Shown: one piece after another, positions 1 through 13,600 of the stretch
Numbering within the stretch: position 1 is the stretch's first letter
Layout of the letters: each line of letters starts with the position of its first letter
Assembly (NCBI RefSeq): GCF_002775205.1
Contig: NC_036453.1
Span: 12,480,594 to 12,544,593, forward strand
Direction of reading: 5' to 3'
DNA length: 64,000 nucleotides
Source of the DNA: Xiphophorus maculatus
Lineage: Eukaryota; Chordata; Actinopteri; Cyprinodontiformes; Poeciliidae
Notes under the pieces: generated by a model
What the model was told of the DNA's origin: nothing
What the model saw: only the letters and a program-made list of their open reading frames with translations
The model's database searches: none
Program-made: the position numbers and the translations under genes

Positions 1-1500
1 TTCTCGTTGATCTCCTTGAGATCTGAATGACATCAAACTTATTTTTGAAGTTTGCGTTTACCCTGTTGTATTAAAATAAAATCAGACTGACGTCTCGTTT
101 CCATCAGAGACTTTGTTATTGTTGTTTTAAACCTGCTACTGGTCCTGATTTAACGCCCAGTTCACTGATTAAATTCCCATGTTTAATGTCGGCTCTGCGG
201 ACATTAAATCTTCAGATTTACACACCAGTGGATGTTTGACTGTATTTATTGTGTACAAATAAATGTGAAATAAAGATAGCTTAAACGAAACAAACAAGAC
301 TCCACTCTGGTTTGTTGTGTTTTATATATTTTATATAATGAAGTCTGCAAAGGTCTCAGAACTTCAGGCATCTTCCAAATCTCAGCTTGGATTTAAGGGA
401 TGAACAGATGAACATTTCTGCAGTTTTTGTTTTTGCAATGAAGAGAAAACTGGACCATCTACGCTCCAAGCTTCACCTCTGGTCTTGGACTGGGGACCCC
501 CAGCAAACCTTTAATATTCAGCTTAAGATCATGTTAAATAAATGGATTTTTTAGATACAGAGATAATAAAAATTTGTTCCGTTGTCATACAAATTAGTCA
601 GTTCCTTTTAAATGTTTGATACCTGAAACGTAATCATTTTAAGTTCATTTTAAGTGATTAAAATAAGTAACATTACTTAGTTGTTCAGACTTGGTTTTTT
701 TTTCTCCATTTAGATATTAAAAGGATGCAGTTGTACCAAAAAAAATCCAGTTTTTGTTCTAAATCTTTAGTAGAAACTGTCTATTTACAAATTAACTTGC
801 TAAATTAGATTGTTGAAAACAAATTATTTCAGTAACTCCAGCACCAATTGAGACGCATTGTATAGATTAATTAGACAAAAACTGATGTGTTAACACCTTA
901 ATTTTGCTTAATCGCGATGACTTTCTACTAACAGGAAATGGAAACCTCCCAATTACATTTTGAATATTACATCAGACCAATTAAAAAAAATAAAAGAAAT
1001 GTAGGTTTAATGAAATGTATGTTACTTCATAAAGGCCGTTATTTCCAAATTGAAAGTGAATAGAAATTGTTTTGGTAATTCAGACTGCCATTAACACAGT
1101 CTGAGTGTTAAATCAGATAAGTTTAATCTGATTTAACTTTAGACAGTGGAAAAATTGCGTTTTTTTATTCAGTGTATAAGCTTCCAATTTCAACTAATTA
1201 AAGATCACCCACTAAAGTCAGCTATCTGACACTTATTAAACATGTAGAATAAAATTGCAGTACTGAGGAAACACTTAAATACTTAATCTCTAGTGAAACA
1301 TATATTGCTATTTTTAATCCAAACACATCCTAATATCCTGAAAGGGACTATTTGGGTTATTTCTATATTGACAACAAAAGTGAATGAATGATTAAATATA
1401 TCATTGCAATCCAAAAGAAAAGATTACAATCTATTTGAAAAGATACATTTTTAAAATGTATTTGTTTTCAGTGAAACAAATGTTCACGTCATTTAAGTGT
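1..1500. other. Intergenic DNA, AT-rich, no gene recognised
   Basis: I see no conserved coding exon. Two overlapping AATAAA-like hexamers near 259-274 could be the poly(A) signal of a plus-strand gene lying left of the window, but no coding sequence is visible to support this. The rest is AT-rich with short homopolymer runs. Confidence 0.5.
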
Positions 1501-1627
1501 AAAAAAACCAAAACATGGCACCTGTCTTGTTATTAACATCGCTTGTTCCGGTATTGTTTTATTTTGTAACAACACCGGAAGTTGTGTGCACTCTCGCCGC
1601 TTGGGGCTTGACACTGGTGTGGAAAAG
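1500..1627 (+). promoter_or_regulatory. Probable rsf1 promoter and 5' UTR
   Basis: This segment lies directly 5' of the rsf1 start codon. Base composition shifts from AT-rich to GC-richer here. ACCGGAAGT at 1574-1582 matches the ETS/GABP consensus often found at TATA-less housekeeping promoters. The transcription start is not visible, so the call rests on position and that motif only. Confidence 0.35.
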
Positions 1628-4600
1628 ATGGCTGCTTCGGCGGCAACGGCGAGTTCTCCCCCCGGTTTGTGTCCAAATTACGCCGTGGTTTGCTCGTTCC
1701 TGGAGCGATACGGAGCCCTGTTGGACTTGCCGGAGCTCAGCTTCCCTCAGCTGGAAAGATACCTGCAGGACACATCCTCAGGTAGGGCAAGAAAGCCCGC
1801 AGCAGGAGGCTCGGAGGACGCGGAGAGGCTCCTGCCTTGCATTAATGATAATGGGACTGAGCTAACGTGCTAACCGCTAATGTTAGCTGTTATTGTGTGG
1901 ATTTTTTTAACCTTCGTGTTTACTTAAACTCAACTCAACCGCCTCTCAGCCATGCTATTCAAGGTTTTAAACGTCTCCCCGCATATTTTCATGTTGATTA
2001 AAACGCAAACATGTCGATTTGTTCGATGTTTTCTGTCACTTTTTAGCTTTTGAATTGAGCTTAATTTTCCCCCAGCCTTTATCTGCTTGTCGTGCAACAA
2101 CACAAGCATGAATGTGCGGTGAAAACACTGCCTGTGTGCCCGTGGGCGTGATGCGAGCTCTCGCAACGAGCCGTGTAAAACTGTATGCTGCTGATAAATC
2201 GGTGAGAGTGTTACACGGATGTTGGATTATGCACTTTATTTACAGTTAAATATATTCTCAGGTAGTGGATAGCTGAGCTGAGGCTAAGTTAGTCGCAAGG
2301 GTGACGATGTCCGGCTTAGGCTTTCAAAATAAAACTAATTTAAATACCCAAGCAGACTTCTCGTCATGTATTTTCCTATTTACAAGTAACTTCACCAAGT
2401 ACTTGTATTACTTAGGCAAGTTAATCTTTGTAAATAACATTTGAATCTATTTTGAATGTGTTTTTATGTTGTTTAAAATGTCGATACCTTGTCTTCCGGT
2501 GCTTATTGCGGCTAACTTGACGCTTTTCGTGCGCTTCCTATTTGAAGTGCTGCTGATTGGGGTTTAATTTCTACCTCTCATTAACATGTGCTCAAGCTGC
2601 ACTGTGGAAACTTTATTTTATTAAATTAATCGTAATGAAAAGTCCTAAATGGACCCAACGTGATGCATTTTCTCAGAGCAGCGTGATGCGTTCATTAGAT
2701 TAGGTTGAGTTTTTCTCCACTCCAAGGAACTGCGTTTAAATGCTGACATGTAATGGCAATAAATCATCTCAGGGGGGCGCTATGTTATTGTTTAAAACAA
2801 TTTACAGCAACAGGTAGAGAAAACTCACCCCTTAATATTGAAAACCTGCAGCTTGTAATGTTACAGAATGTCTTTAGGTGTAAAATTGCCAGAATTTTAA
2901 ATTCAGACATACAAAAATACCTGATTTTATTTTATTCTAAAATTTATCATCCTTTTTTTTCCTTTTGAGTGCAAATCAACCCAAAATTACAGAAAAACGC
3001 TTTTAAATTTGAGTTTTTAATTCATCTTTAAGTTTGTGTGACATGTTTATTTGTAAATTATGGACTGCTCAAACAAAATGATTTGGTTGAAATAGTTTTC
3101 ATTTAACTGAACAGGTCGTCTCAGTCAAAACAAGTCAATTCACTCATTTGTTAGAAAGTAAATGAGTAAAAAGGGCAAATGTCATTTGATATCGACAATT
3201 TTGCGTATTTAATAAAAATATTACAAATGATATAAAGTTAGCAAGTTTGTTTATAGATCAGTAATAAAATTCAATCTTAATAAATGCTCTTGTGATAATA
3301 TTTTATAATCCAAGTATTAACCAGCATCACAAAGGTCATTTTTAAAATTATATAAACTGAAATTTTGACATTTTCATTATTATTGCAGCTCTAATAATTG
3401 GGTATGATGTGTTTAAAATTCTGATTTGTACTGAAGTTTAACTCAATTTTATTGCTTTTTTTTTCTTATAGATGCAACTTCATTTTTTTTTAGCTTATGT
3501 ATAAAAATACATATATATTTTAAGCCTAAAAAATGGCTTTACTAAACTAAATAACTAAATTGTTTGGAAAATGTTGCCTTATTTTTTTATTTTTATTATT
3601 TGTTTATTTTTTTACTTTTATTTGCAAGGTAGTTTTTTTCTTATAGATGCAACTTTAAGAACTAGTTTTTTAGTGCAGTGTTTCCCCAACCCTGGTCCTC
3701 AAGGCTCACTGTCCTACGTGTTTCAGAGGTTTCCCTGCTTTAATGGCCTCATTCAACTGACTGCAGTTCAACAAACGCCTGTTAATCAGTCGTCAATTGA
3801 AATCAGCTGGAGTGAAGCAAGGAAACATGCAGGGCAGTGAGCCTGGAGGACCAGGGTTGGGAAACAGTGTTTTAGTGTGTATTTTTTATATACATAAATA
3901 TAATTGTAAGAATATATCTAATTATTAGCGTAAATAGTCTTTCTTAAATACTTTTTCAAATTTAAAAATGTAAAAAAGGTAGCTCTTAAAATAACCAAAA
4001 ATTTCTTATTCATTCAATTTGTTGGTTTTCTATCAAGGTAATAGGTTTACAGTGTATTTTTATCATTTTTAAATATATATAATAGAAATTGTATGTAGTA
4101 TATAGTTTTGTAAGTCTAATAAATATAATTTAGCTGCAGTTAAACTTTTTTTTCTCTGTTATGTTTTCATTATTTTTTTTTCACTGATTAATTTAATCTG
4201 GATTTGCTGTTTTTAGATCTAGAGGGACTCATCCAGGCGTTTATCTTTCTTTACATTTTCCTCCTGTGAAGCACTTTCAATTGCCTTGCAAATAAACTTC
4301 TCTTCTTAGAACCAAATATTGATATCGGCCCAGAGTTTCAGGTCGGTGAATCCACGGTGAGGAGGAGTCGGCATGTTTAAAAACTTGTTCATCTGCTCAG
4401 ATTCAGGGGTGAATCTGTCACCCGGGTAACGTTGCCCTGTCTCCTCAGTTCCAAAGCTGCTGGTTGATCTCCACGTCAAGTTGCTGAGGAAGATTGGGAA
4501 GTCGGTTTCTGCAGACAGATGGGAGAAATACCTCGTCAAGGTAAGCGCTCAGCCTCCAGGCTGTTTAGTGGGAAAGGATGAAGTTTGCTTTTGTCATTTT

Positions 4601-7600
4601 AAATGTCTGCAGAAGGAAGAATGGAAGAAATAAATGTGGTTTTCATGCTGTTTTATGTAATATTTACATACAAGGCTGGACTCTCTGGTAGAGAGGAGAA
4701 CATTACAGAAACCCAAGGCTATTATGGATAACACCAGCCAATAAAACTCTTGGCCCTAACCCTAACCCTCCTCACTGGAGACTGGAAGGAGGGCTAACAG
4801 GAGTACAATAGAAACAGAGGGACTATAGGATCAGGCTGTAAATGTTAAAAAAAAAGGATTTAAGTACAGTGAACCCTCGTTATAACGTGGTTCACCTTTC
4901 ACAGCCTCGCTGCTTCGCAGAGGTTTTTGTGCAGTTTTTTTTTTCACAGTGCATTGTGTTCTGCGTCCTGATTGGCTAAACAGCCTCCGCGTTTCTTCTC
5001 TACCTGTGTGCCAATAACGTTACGGTATTTAAATATACGTGATACAGCTTGGCAAATTTTGGCAAATATTTTGCCCAGAAGAAAAAAGAGCAACAACAAC
5101 AACTACCGATAAATATGTTCTTCTCTCGAAAAAACTCACCTGCACCACAGGCTTCAGAAGAAAAAACCACCAGAGAGCGAAGTCAGGCTGCAGCGTCACA
5201 GTCAGAGGAAGAGTGAAATACGCCAGTCACAATTTGTCTTACTGTACTTCATATTGATGATTAAAATGATTCTTTTACTGTAGTTATTTGTAAGAAAGCG
5301 TTATATTTGTTAAAAAAATTCTTATGCCTCAAAACAGATTTTGTTCTTTGGTTTCAATGTAGAGTATTTAATTATGCTGTGTATAAAGGTAACTACTTCA
5401 CAGATTTCGCCTATCAAGGCTTCTTTTTGGAACGTAACCCCTGCGAAAAACGAGGGTTCACTGTATTGCTGTATTGTCTGATGTGTTGGTGCTGTGTGCG
5501 AGACTGAACCACAATTTTCCTGAGGGTAGGATTCTCTGTTTCTCGTCTGACTTTTTCAAGATGATAAAATAATATTGAATTGTTGGGATGAGTGAATTTT
5601 AAATGTGTTTTCTTCTCATTTAATAAGAAATTGAATGATTTCTGTGTACTTTAATCTATTTTTAATAGTGGATACAATAAACTTTAGTTGAGTGAAAAAT
5701 CTGCATAATGTAACCATTTTCTTAATCCGATTAATCGTCAGAATAATCGATTACTAAAATAATTGCACTTTGCAATACAATATGTTCAGCAGCCATAATC
5801 CAACTTTGCTTTTATAATAAATCTTTACTGTCATTGTTGCAAGAACAAAAACCAGTTTAGCCGCTCTCTGTGCATTGCAGCATCTAGACTTGTTTATCTT
5901 CGTGAGTATTTTTGACAATATCGTTTTCAGATTTTCTAACTCCACGCTGGGTAAACTTGAATGCTGACTGAACTGAAATTAGACCAAAAAAGTGAGGCTA
6001 GCTCCAGATCTGAAATGAAAATTTGTCTGAAGATCATAGAATCCAGCTTTTTGCCATCAGGTCAAAGGTGAAACTGAGAAATGCTTTTGCATCAATCAAT
6101 CCTGAACCTGAGCGCTAACCGGGATGAATTTCTATCTTTTGTTCATTTTTCCAGTGTGACTGTTCGTTTATAAATATATGTAAAGACCAACGCTTAAATG
6201 CAGAACAAGTCTCAGACTTGACGTATCATAAAACAGCGAAGTTCTGTTTTCAGCTGCAGATTTTGCTCTAAAAATCAACATTTTCCCAATTTAGATTAGA
6301 AATTAAATCAAGAGGCAGTTGGATGACAGTTCAAAGTTATAAGTACATGAAACTTTGCATGTCTTGTTTCTGTGGCATTCAATAATAACATTAATAAAAT
6401 AGAGTATCTGACATTACTGAAGTTAATAGATTAATGGTTTCTCTTGGTAAATAGTTTTTATTCCCAGGAGTTTGAGTCGGTCAGTTTTGTTTTTGTTGCA
6501 GATATGCCAGGAGTTCAACACAACCTGGGCGTGGGAACTGGAGCAGAACGGATACAAGGAGCTGTCCATGGAGTGCAAGACGGACATCCTGAAGGTAAGA
6601 GTCTGCTGGGCCGACTAATGGACAGTAAAGTTTATTTCTTTATGCGTTCAAACTCAGTTAAATTTCAGTTAATAAAACTCAGCAGGTTTGGATTCGTCTG
6701 CTACAAAAAATGACCCAGTCCCTTCAGGATTTCATCATTGTTTGTATTTTCTTTGTTTCTTACAATAAAATTCACAGATTTTGTGATTTTTATTTTAGAA
6801 ATATTTGCAAGGTATTTTACAATGTTTCTTCCTCACTAACCTGCTTCTATCTGCATATATGAGAAAAAATTGACAAGCAGACGGATTGGACACAAACGTT
6901 TTAATCTTTGAAGAACTTAAATAGCTCAATTTTTGTTACTCGACTTTAAGTAGACATTATGTAAGGATGAGGCAGCAAAGACCGAGTATAATGGCCTCGC
7001 TAAAAAAGAAAAGCAAAATAAAGTCAGAAAATTATGACTTTATTCTCAAAATATTACGTTGTTGCCATATTAGGACTTTATTCTTGTAATAGTTCTACTT
7101 TATTTTCTTATTTTATTCTTGTAATACTTTAACATTATTCTTGTAAAAAAAATTGCATCATTTGCCACATTGTCCCTTGTTTCCCTTGTGCTTGCTTCAG
7201 TATTTATGCGAGATCCAGTTTGACGAGAACGTGAAGTTCAAAACCGCCATCAACGATGAAGATCCAGACAAAATGCGGCTGCAGCCGATTGGCCGGGACA
7301 AGGACGGGCAGATGTACTGGTTCCAGCTGGACCAGGACGACAACGTGCGGGTTTACGTGGAGGAGCAGGACGACCTGGACGGCGCGTCGTGGAAATGCAT
7401 CGTCAGGTCGGCTGGCAGCTAAATGCTCCAACCACAGTAAAACAATGTCTTGATGTCTGCAGACTGATCAGTGAAATGTGTTTATTTTTTCCTCCTTTAG
7501 AACCAGAAATGACCTGGCTGAAGTTGTCGCTCTCCTAAAGACACAAATCGACCCCGAGCTGCTGAAGAGAGACCTGGAACTGAAAAGTAAAACAGAGGGG

Positions 7601-10600
7601 GAGACGGACAAAGACAAAGGTTGGACTGCTGAAGCCTCATTTTTACACGCTGATCATGAAATAATCAACCATAGGAGCACATTTGGAGATTAATAGAGGA
7701 AAAATCCACTGCATAGTTAGTTTATTCTCTCACAATAAGCAATAAATAAATTAATTGCATTATAAGGCGCAATCATTTTCTCTACAGACAACAGTCTTTA
7801 GAGAGACCCGCCCCTTTAATATCGTTGAAAAGCCGACATTTTGAGAAACGCTGCAAGCAATTGACAGCCTAACGAGACAGTTAGTTTACATTACCTCTCC
7901 CTTTTGCCTGTTTTCCCTGTCTAAGCTGAAGGATGATTATTTTTCAGAATGCAATTTTGGTTACAGAGATTTCATAATCCATTTTAAATATTGTTGTTTT
8001 GTTTATTTTTATGTTTAATGTTTTCCAGTTTCACTGTAAATGTTTTTTAGAATATTTTTTTATCTTTGAATTGGTGTACCAGGATTAATAAGCCTATACT
8101 GCTATTAAGTCGAAAATGGTCTCAAAATAAAATTGTATGGTTTATCGCCATAATTTCTGGAACAATTTATTGTGACAAGGCTACATAGAGTCTTGATGAA
8201 TTTGGTTTTTGCCTATTAGCTGTAACACAAATATTAATGGAAAGTTCAGTGGAAGAAAAGAATCACATTCTATTTCTTTACTAAATGCCAAGTTTATTGC
8301 TGTTCATTTAGACGATTTTTCCTTCCACTAAACTTTCCATTCTAGGATACAGCTCTATGCCTGACCACAAAGGTGGACATTTATCGTATCAATGAAAATA
8401 TTTTGATTTGAAAATCCAAAATGAATTTCAATTCGTTTTTGAACTGAAATTCAAAGATTTGCATTTGAATTCAAATGTTTAATTTTGAGTTGAATCCAAA
8501 GCCATCCCTCATCCTTTGTCTTGTTTTTAAGGCGACACAAAAGGGACTGACGATACGTCGGATGAAGACCTGAAAGACAAAAATGAAGGGACAGAAAACT
8601 CGGAGGTGAAACCAGAAGCCAAACTGTCACTAAACGGCGTCATCGAAGCTAAACTGGAGCCAGAAGTTGTTTCAGAAACCGTCAGCGCGAAGGCTCAAAG
8701 CATCAAAGAAGAGCCGATGGAGGCGGCGGACTCCAAACTGCTTCCGACCGACCCGACGCCGCCCTGCGCCGCCATAAAGGGAGAGGAGGTGAAGAAGAGC
8801 GGATCGGAGGAGATCCAGCAAACCCTAAAAAATGACCAGCAGGCCAAAATCCCACTGAAGAAACGGGGAATGAAGTTCAGCGAGGACTTTGGGGAGAAAA
8901 ACGGCACCATCACGGCACAAAATCCGTCTGTTCCTGAGTCAAATCCGGAGCAGAAAGTCCAGAGAATAAACGATCAGGTGAACGGCGAAGTTCTGCCTCC
9001 AGTGGACGGAGAACCCGAGAAACAGAGGAGTAAAGACAAACCCACAGAAAACCTTCCTGCTGGCGGCAATAAATCACTCCGGGACGACTCGACAAGAACG
9101 GAAGAGAAGAAAACAAAAAACAGAGAAACATACAAACCTCCCCAAGAATCAACGCTGGCGTGTGAAGATGGGGACAAATCATCCAATCAGGAAGAGGAGG
9201 AGAAAATGGACAAATCCGAACCAGCAGAGGTCAACGTGAGAGAAACAGATGAAGCAAATCCTGATCTTACATCTGCAAAGTCGGAGGGAAAGTCATCCTG
9301 CGTGAAAACGGACGCATCCGAGTCGAAAAAAGAGTTGAGTGGTGGCGAGTCGGATTCATCTGAAGCGAAAGACATGAAGGAAAGCATCAAAACTAAAGAT
9401 GTGGATCTTGCAGAGGAAGTTTCTGCAGAGAAAGATCTGGCAAAAGATCCTGTAGAGAAAGATCAGACGATAAAAGATCCTGTAGAGAAAGATCAGACGA
9501 TAAAAGATCCTGTAGAGAAAGATCAGACGATAAAAGATCCTCTAGAGAAAGATCAGACGATAAAAGATCCTCTAGAGAAAGATCAGACGATAAAAGATCC
9601 CGTAGAGAAAGATCAGACGATAAAAGATCCCGTAGAGAAAGATCAGACGATAAAAGATCCCGTAGAGAAAGATCAGACGATAAAAGATCCTCTAGAGAAA
9701 GATCAGACGATAAAAGATCCTGTAGAGAAAGATCAGACGATAAAAGATCTGTCAGAAAAAGTTCTGGTGACAAAAGTTTCTGCAGAGAAGGATCCTACAG
9801 AGAAAGACTCTGCAACGAAAGATTCAATGGAAAAAGATCCTGTGGCAAAAGATCCAACAATAAAGGAGCTAACGACAAAGGATCCGCCAAAGAAAGATAC
9901 AATGACAAATGATCCTGTAGAGAAACATCAGACAAAAAACTTCTCTGCAGAGAAAGATCCTGTGGCGAACAATCCGTTGATAAAAGATTCAATGGCAAAA
10001 CATCCTGCAGAGAAAGTTTCTGCAGAAAAAGATGCTGTAGAGGAAGATTTGACAAAAGTTTCTGCAGAGAAAGATCCTACAAAGAAAGATTTGACGACAA
10101 AAGATTCTGTAGAAACGGATCAGACAAAAATTGTCTCTGCAGAAAAAGATTCTGTTGAGAAAGATCTGGTGACAAAAGTTCCAGTGGAGAAAGATCCTGC
10201 AGAGAAGGACTCGACAAAAAATGTTGTGTCAAAAGATCCAACAATAAAAGATTTAATGGCAAAAAATCCTGTAGAGATGGAGTCTGCAAAGAAGAATCAG
10301 ACGACAAAAAATTCTGCAGAAAAGGGCCTTGTGGCGAAAGATTTGACAAATGATCCAACAATAAAAGATCATGCAGAGAGAGATTCAACAAAAAAAGATT
10401 CTGTAGAAACGGAGTCTGCAACGAAGGATGTGCTGAAAAAAGTTTCTGCGGAGAAAGAGCCTGCAGAGAAGGATCCTGTGGCTAAAGATGCAATGAAAAC
10501 AGATCCTGTAGCGAAAGATCTGTCGGAGAAGGATTCAACAATAGAAGATCCTACGGTAAAGGATCCTTCAGATGAAGATCCTGCGCAGAAATCTGCTGAA

Positions 10601-13600
10601 CCTAAAGCTACAGTAATTCAGTGTGCGGATGCAAAAACAGACAAACCAATAATCACTGACATATCAGGAGAGAGAACAGAAGCACCTCATGTAAACAGGG
10701 GCAAATCAGAGTCATGTGCAACCAGCAGGAAGAGCGACGACGTCGAAGAGGTGAGTTCAGAAAATCAGCAGGACGTAAAGAAAGATTCAAACTGCAAAGA
10801 TGGTACGATATGCGACTCCAGGCCGACAGGAGAAGAATCGGGTGATGAAAACAATCGGACGAAGATGCAAACCGACGAGAAAAACTCCGAACAGAAACCC
10901 TGCAAACAGACAGATAAACCATCCAGTCCTGCCGAGAAGAAAAAATCCCCCAAAGAAACAGAATCTAAACGAAAAGAGGAGAAAGTGTCGTTGACAGCCA
11001 AGGACCCACCATCAGAAAATAAGAAAGAAATTTCACCTGACAAAGGAAAGGAAGAGGACTCCCAAAAAAGTGAAATAACGGATGAAGAAGCTCAGAAGCA
11101 AAACAAAACTGAGTCGAGTCCAACAAATTCAAGCAAAGAATCCGAGTCGTCAAAAGAAACGGAGGAAAAACAAACCAAAGGAGCAGCCGGCGACGCGCCT
11201 GCAGACTGCGGCAGGAAACCAGAACAGGTGCGGAACGGCGACGGAGGCTCTCCGCCACAAGGGGGCGCACGCCGACGAAACAAGCCACCGGCGCTCAGGA
11301 GGAGAGCCGAGCTGCAGAGGGAGGATCGCCACGGCGACTCGGAGTCGGACACGAACACGGGGCGGTGTCTGAGGCGGTCGCCGAGGATCTCCAGGCCAAC
11401 GCAGAAGGCTGTGGAGGTTCAGGAGAAGAAGATGGAGAAACCCCCGCCCACTCGTCTTCCTCAGGACCGTGACGAAGACCAAGACAAGAAAGAAGAAGAG
11501 GAGGAAGAGGAAAAAGCGGATGTGAAGACTGTTCAAAAGAAACCCAAAGAGAAAAAGGCTGATCAGGAGGGCCAGCCAAAACCCAAAGTAAGATCAATAT
11601 CTGATTATTATTTCTGATCATTTCTAAACTGATTCAGGGATTTATGTGTTTTTTTTACTAAATTGAGTTGTTTTGTTTTCAGGGGAGAAAAAGACGGAGA
11701 ACTCGGTGGTCCAACACTCGAACGCGCAGGAAAAGGAAAAACTCCGACGAGGAGGACGAGAACAGCGAGGAGTCATCGAGCGAAGAGGAGGAGAGCGAGG
11801 AGGAGGACGACAGCGACGAAGACTACAAGGTCGAGCGAAACCGGAAGAGGAGGAACCGGAACCGGGAGAGGCGGAGCTCGGACTCTTCCACGTCTTCCGA
11901 CGACGATCTACCTCCAAACGACGACCCCTGCAAACACTGTGGTCTTCCAAATCACCCTGAGCTGGTGGGTGGGCGGGGCCTCTGCTGGTCCGCAAACCTT
12001 CAGCCATTCCTTGAGATATACATTTTATTCTTGATCACCAATTAATGCAGACAAAACAAACAGCACAGATTAGCAAGCAGAGGTATTGATCTGCAAAATA
12101 ACCAATCAGATGAGCAAAGAGAACAAGAAACAACACAGGAGAAACAGACAAAACACAGAACAAGTGTTGTCACTACAAAAATGAAATGAATATATGGGTT
12201 AGAATACTGTTTTTCTTTTGTAATCATTTCCAGAGTTTTACCTTGAAATTAATTACTGAGATCTGCAACTAACAATTATTTTACTGATCATTTACCCTGA
12301 CTATTAATTGATTAAGTTAAAAGTATTTTTCCACCGATGAGGTGCAGTCATGAGTCAAAGATACTTTAGCTTTAGTTAGTTATATTTGCTCATTGCAGGC
12401 ATGAGTATTTTTTATGTTTTTATATATTTTAGAGTAAAACTATCACCAGATAAAACCAAAAATTGTCACCATGTCTGTAAATCCCAAAACTGGCTGCCTG
12501 ATTGAATGTCATGGAGAAATAAATACCTCTAGGTTTGTAGAAAAAAAAAAAAGAGACAAAAACATCCTTAAAATGAAAACATTGACATCAAACGGAGCAG
12601 CAAAATGTATCTGGATGCAAACAGAATCTTTTCTGTTTCTTGATCTGACCGTCTCCTCCAGATCTTGCTGTGCGACTCGTGTGACAGCGGCTACCACACC
12701 GCCTGCCTGCGGCCGCCTCTCATGGTCATCCCGGACGGAGAATGGTTCTGCCCGCCCTGTCAGCACGTACGTTCATGTCAGACTGTCGCTGACCAAAGGT
12801 AGCAGTGGGGAAGAGCTCTGAATGAGGGATAGATGTTCTTTTGTTTCCATCTGCAGAAGCAGCTCTGTGACAAACTGGAGGAGCAGCTGCAGAACCTCGA
12901 CGCCTCATTGAAGAAGAAGGAGCGGGCCGAGAGGAGGTGGGACTTTCTTCTTCTTCTTTCAATCAAAGTTCTCGTTTCTGCTCTCCCACTGACCCACTAC
13001 AGGCTTCTACAGGTTGTCATGGTTTATGTGCCTCTGTAGACCAGAAAATGATTTAAACTGTTATAAATGCCCCCAATGACCTGATTGGTCGACCTAAACA
13101 GGAAGTCTGCTTTTGACCAATTATCACTAGAGCAGCTTTAGCCCCACCCACTGACTTTAAGAAGGAAGACCAACATAAATATTTGCAATATCTTGCAACA
13201 TCCAGCCGTTATCTTCCCCCGCTGGGGGAAAGCGTGTATCCTGGAACATATCAGAAAATATGTTTTTATCAGTTACATATTTGGGTTTAAATGTAATAAA
13301 TTTGTATTTGTTTACAGTTTTAAATAATTAACATACTCCATTAGTCATTTAATAATTTGCTTTTTTATTTATTTTTGGCATTTCTGGACCTCCATACTTG
13401 ACTGTTTTTCATTTGATGCATTTAATAAGTTCACATACATTGTGCTTTCTGTTTTAGGCTATAATCACTGAAGATATTCCTGGCAAAAAACACATTAGAA
13501 TAATTTTTTTAGGGTTTAATGAGATGTACAAAGCAAAAGAATCCATATGCAGTTTGTTGTTTGGTTTTTCTGTTTTAAAACAAAATCACAAGAAAAAAAA

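Noticed and set aside
4750-4767. Telomere-like CCCTAACCCTAACCCT
   Set aside because: Fewer than three units. This is too short to call an interstitial telomere repeat.
9393-10421. Long minus-strand open frames rich in SSDLSLQDLL repeats
   Set aside because: They are the antisense of the 30-bp rsf1 repeat. A unit divisible by three with few codons keeps opposite frames open without meaning.
10653-11621. Several 90-130 codon minus-strand frames across the end of rsf1 exon 6
   Set aside because: They are antisense shadows of a purine-rich Lys/Glu coding exon and resemble no protein family.
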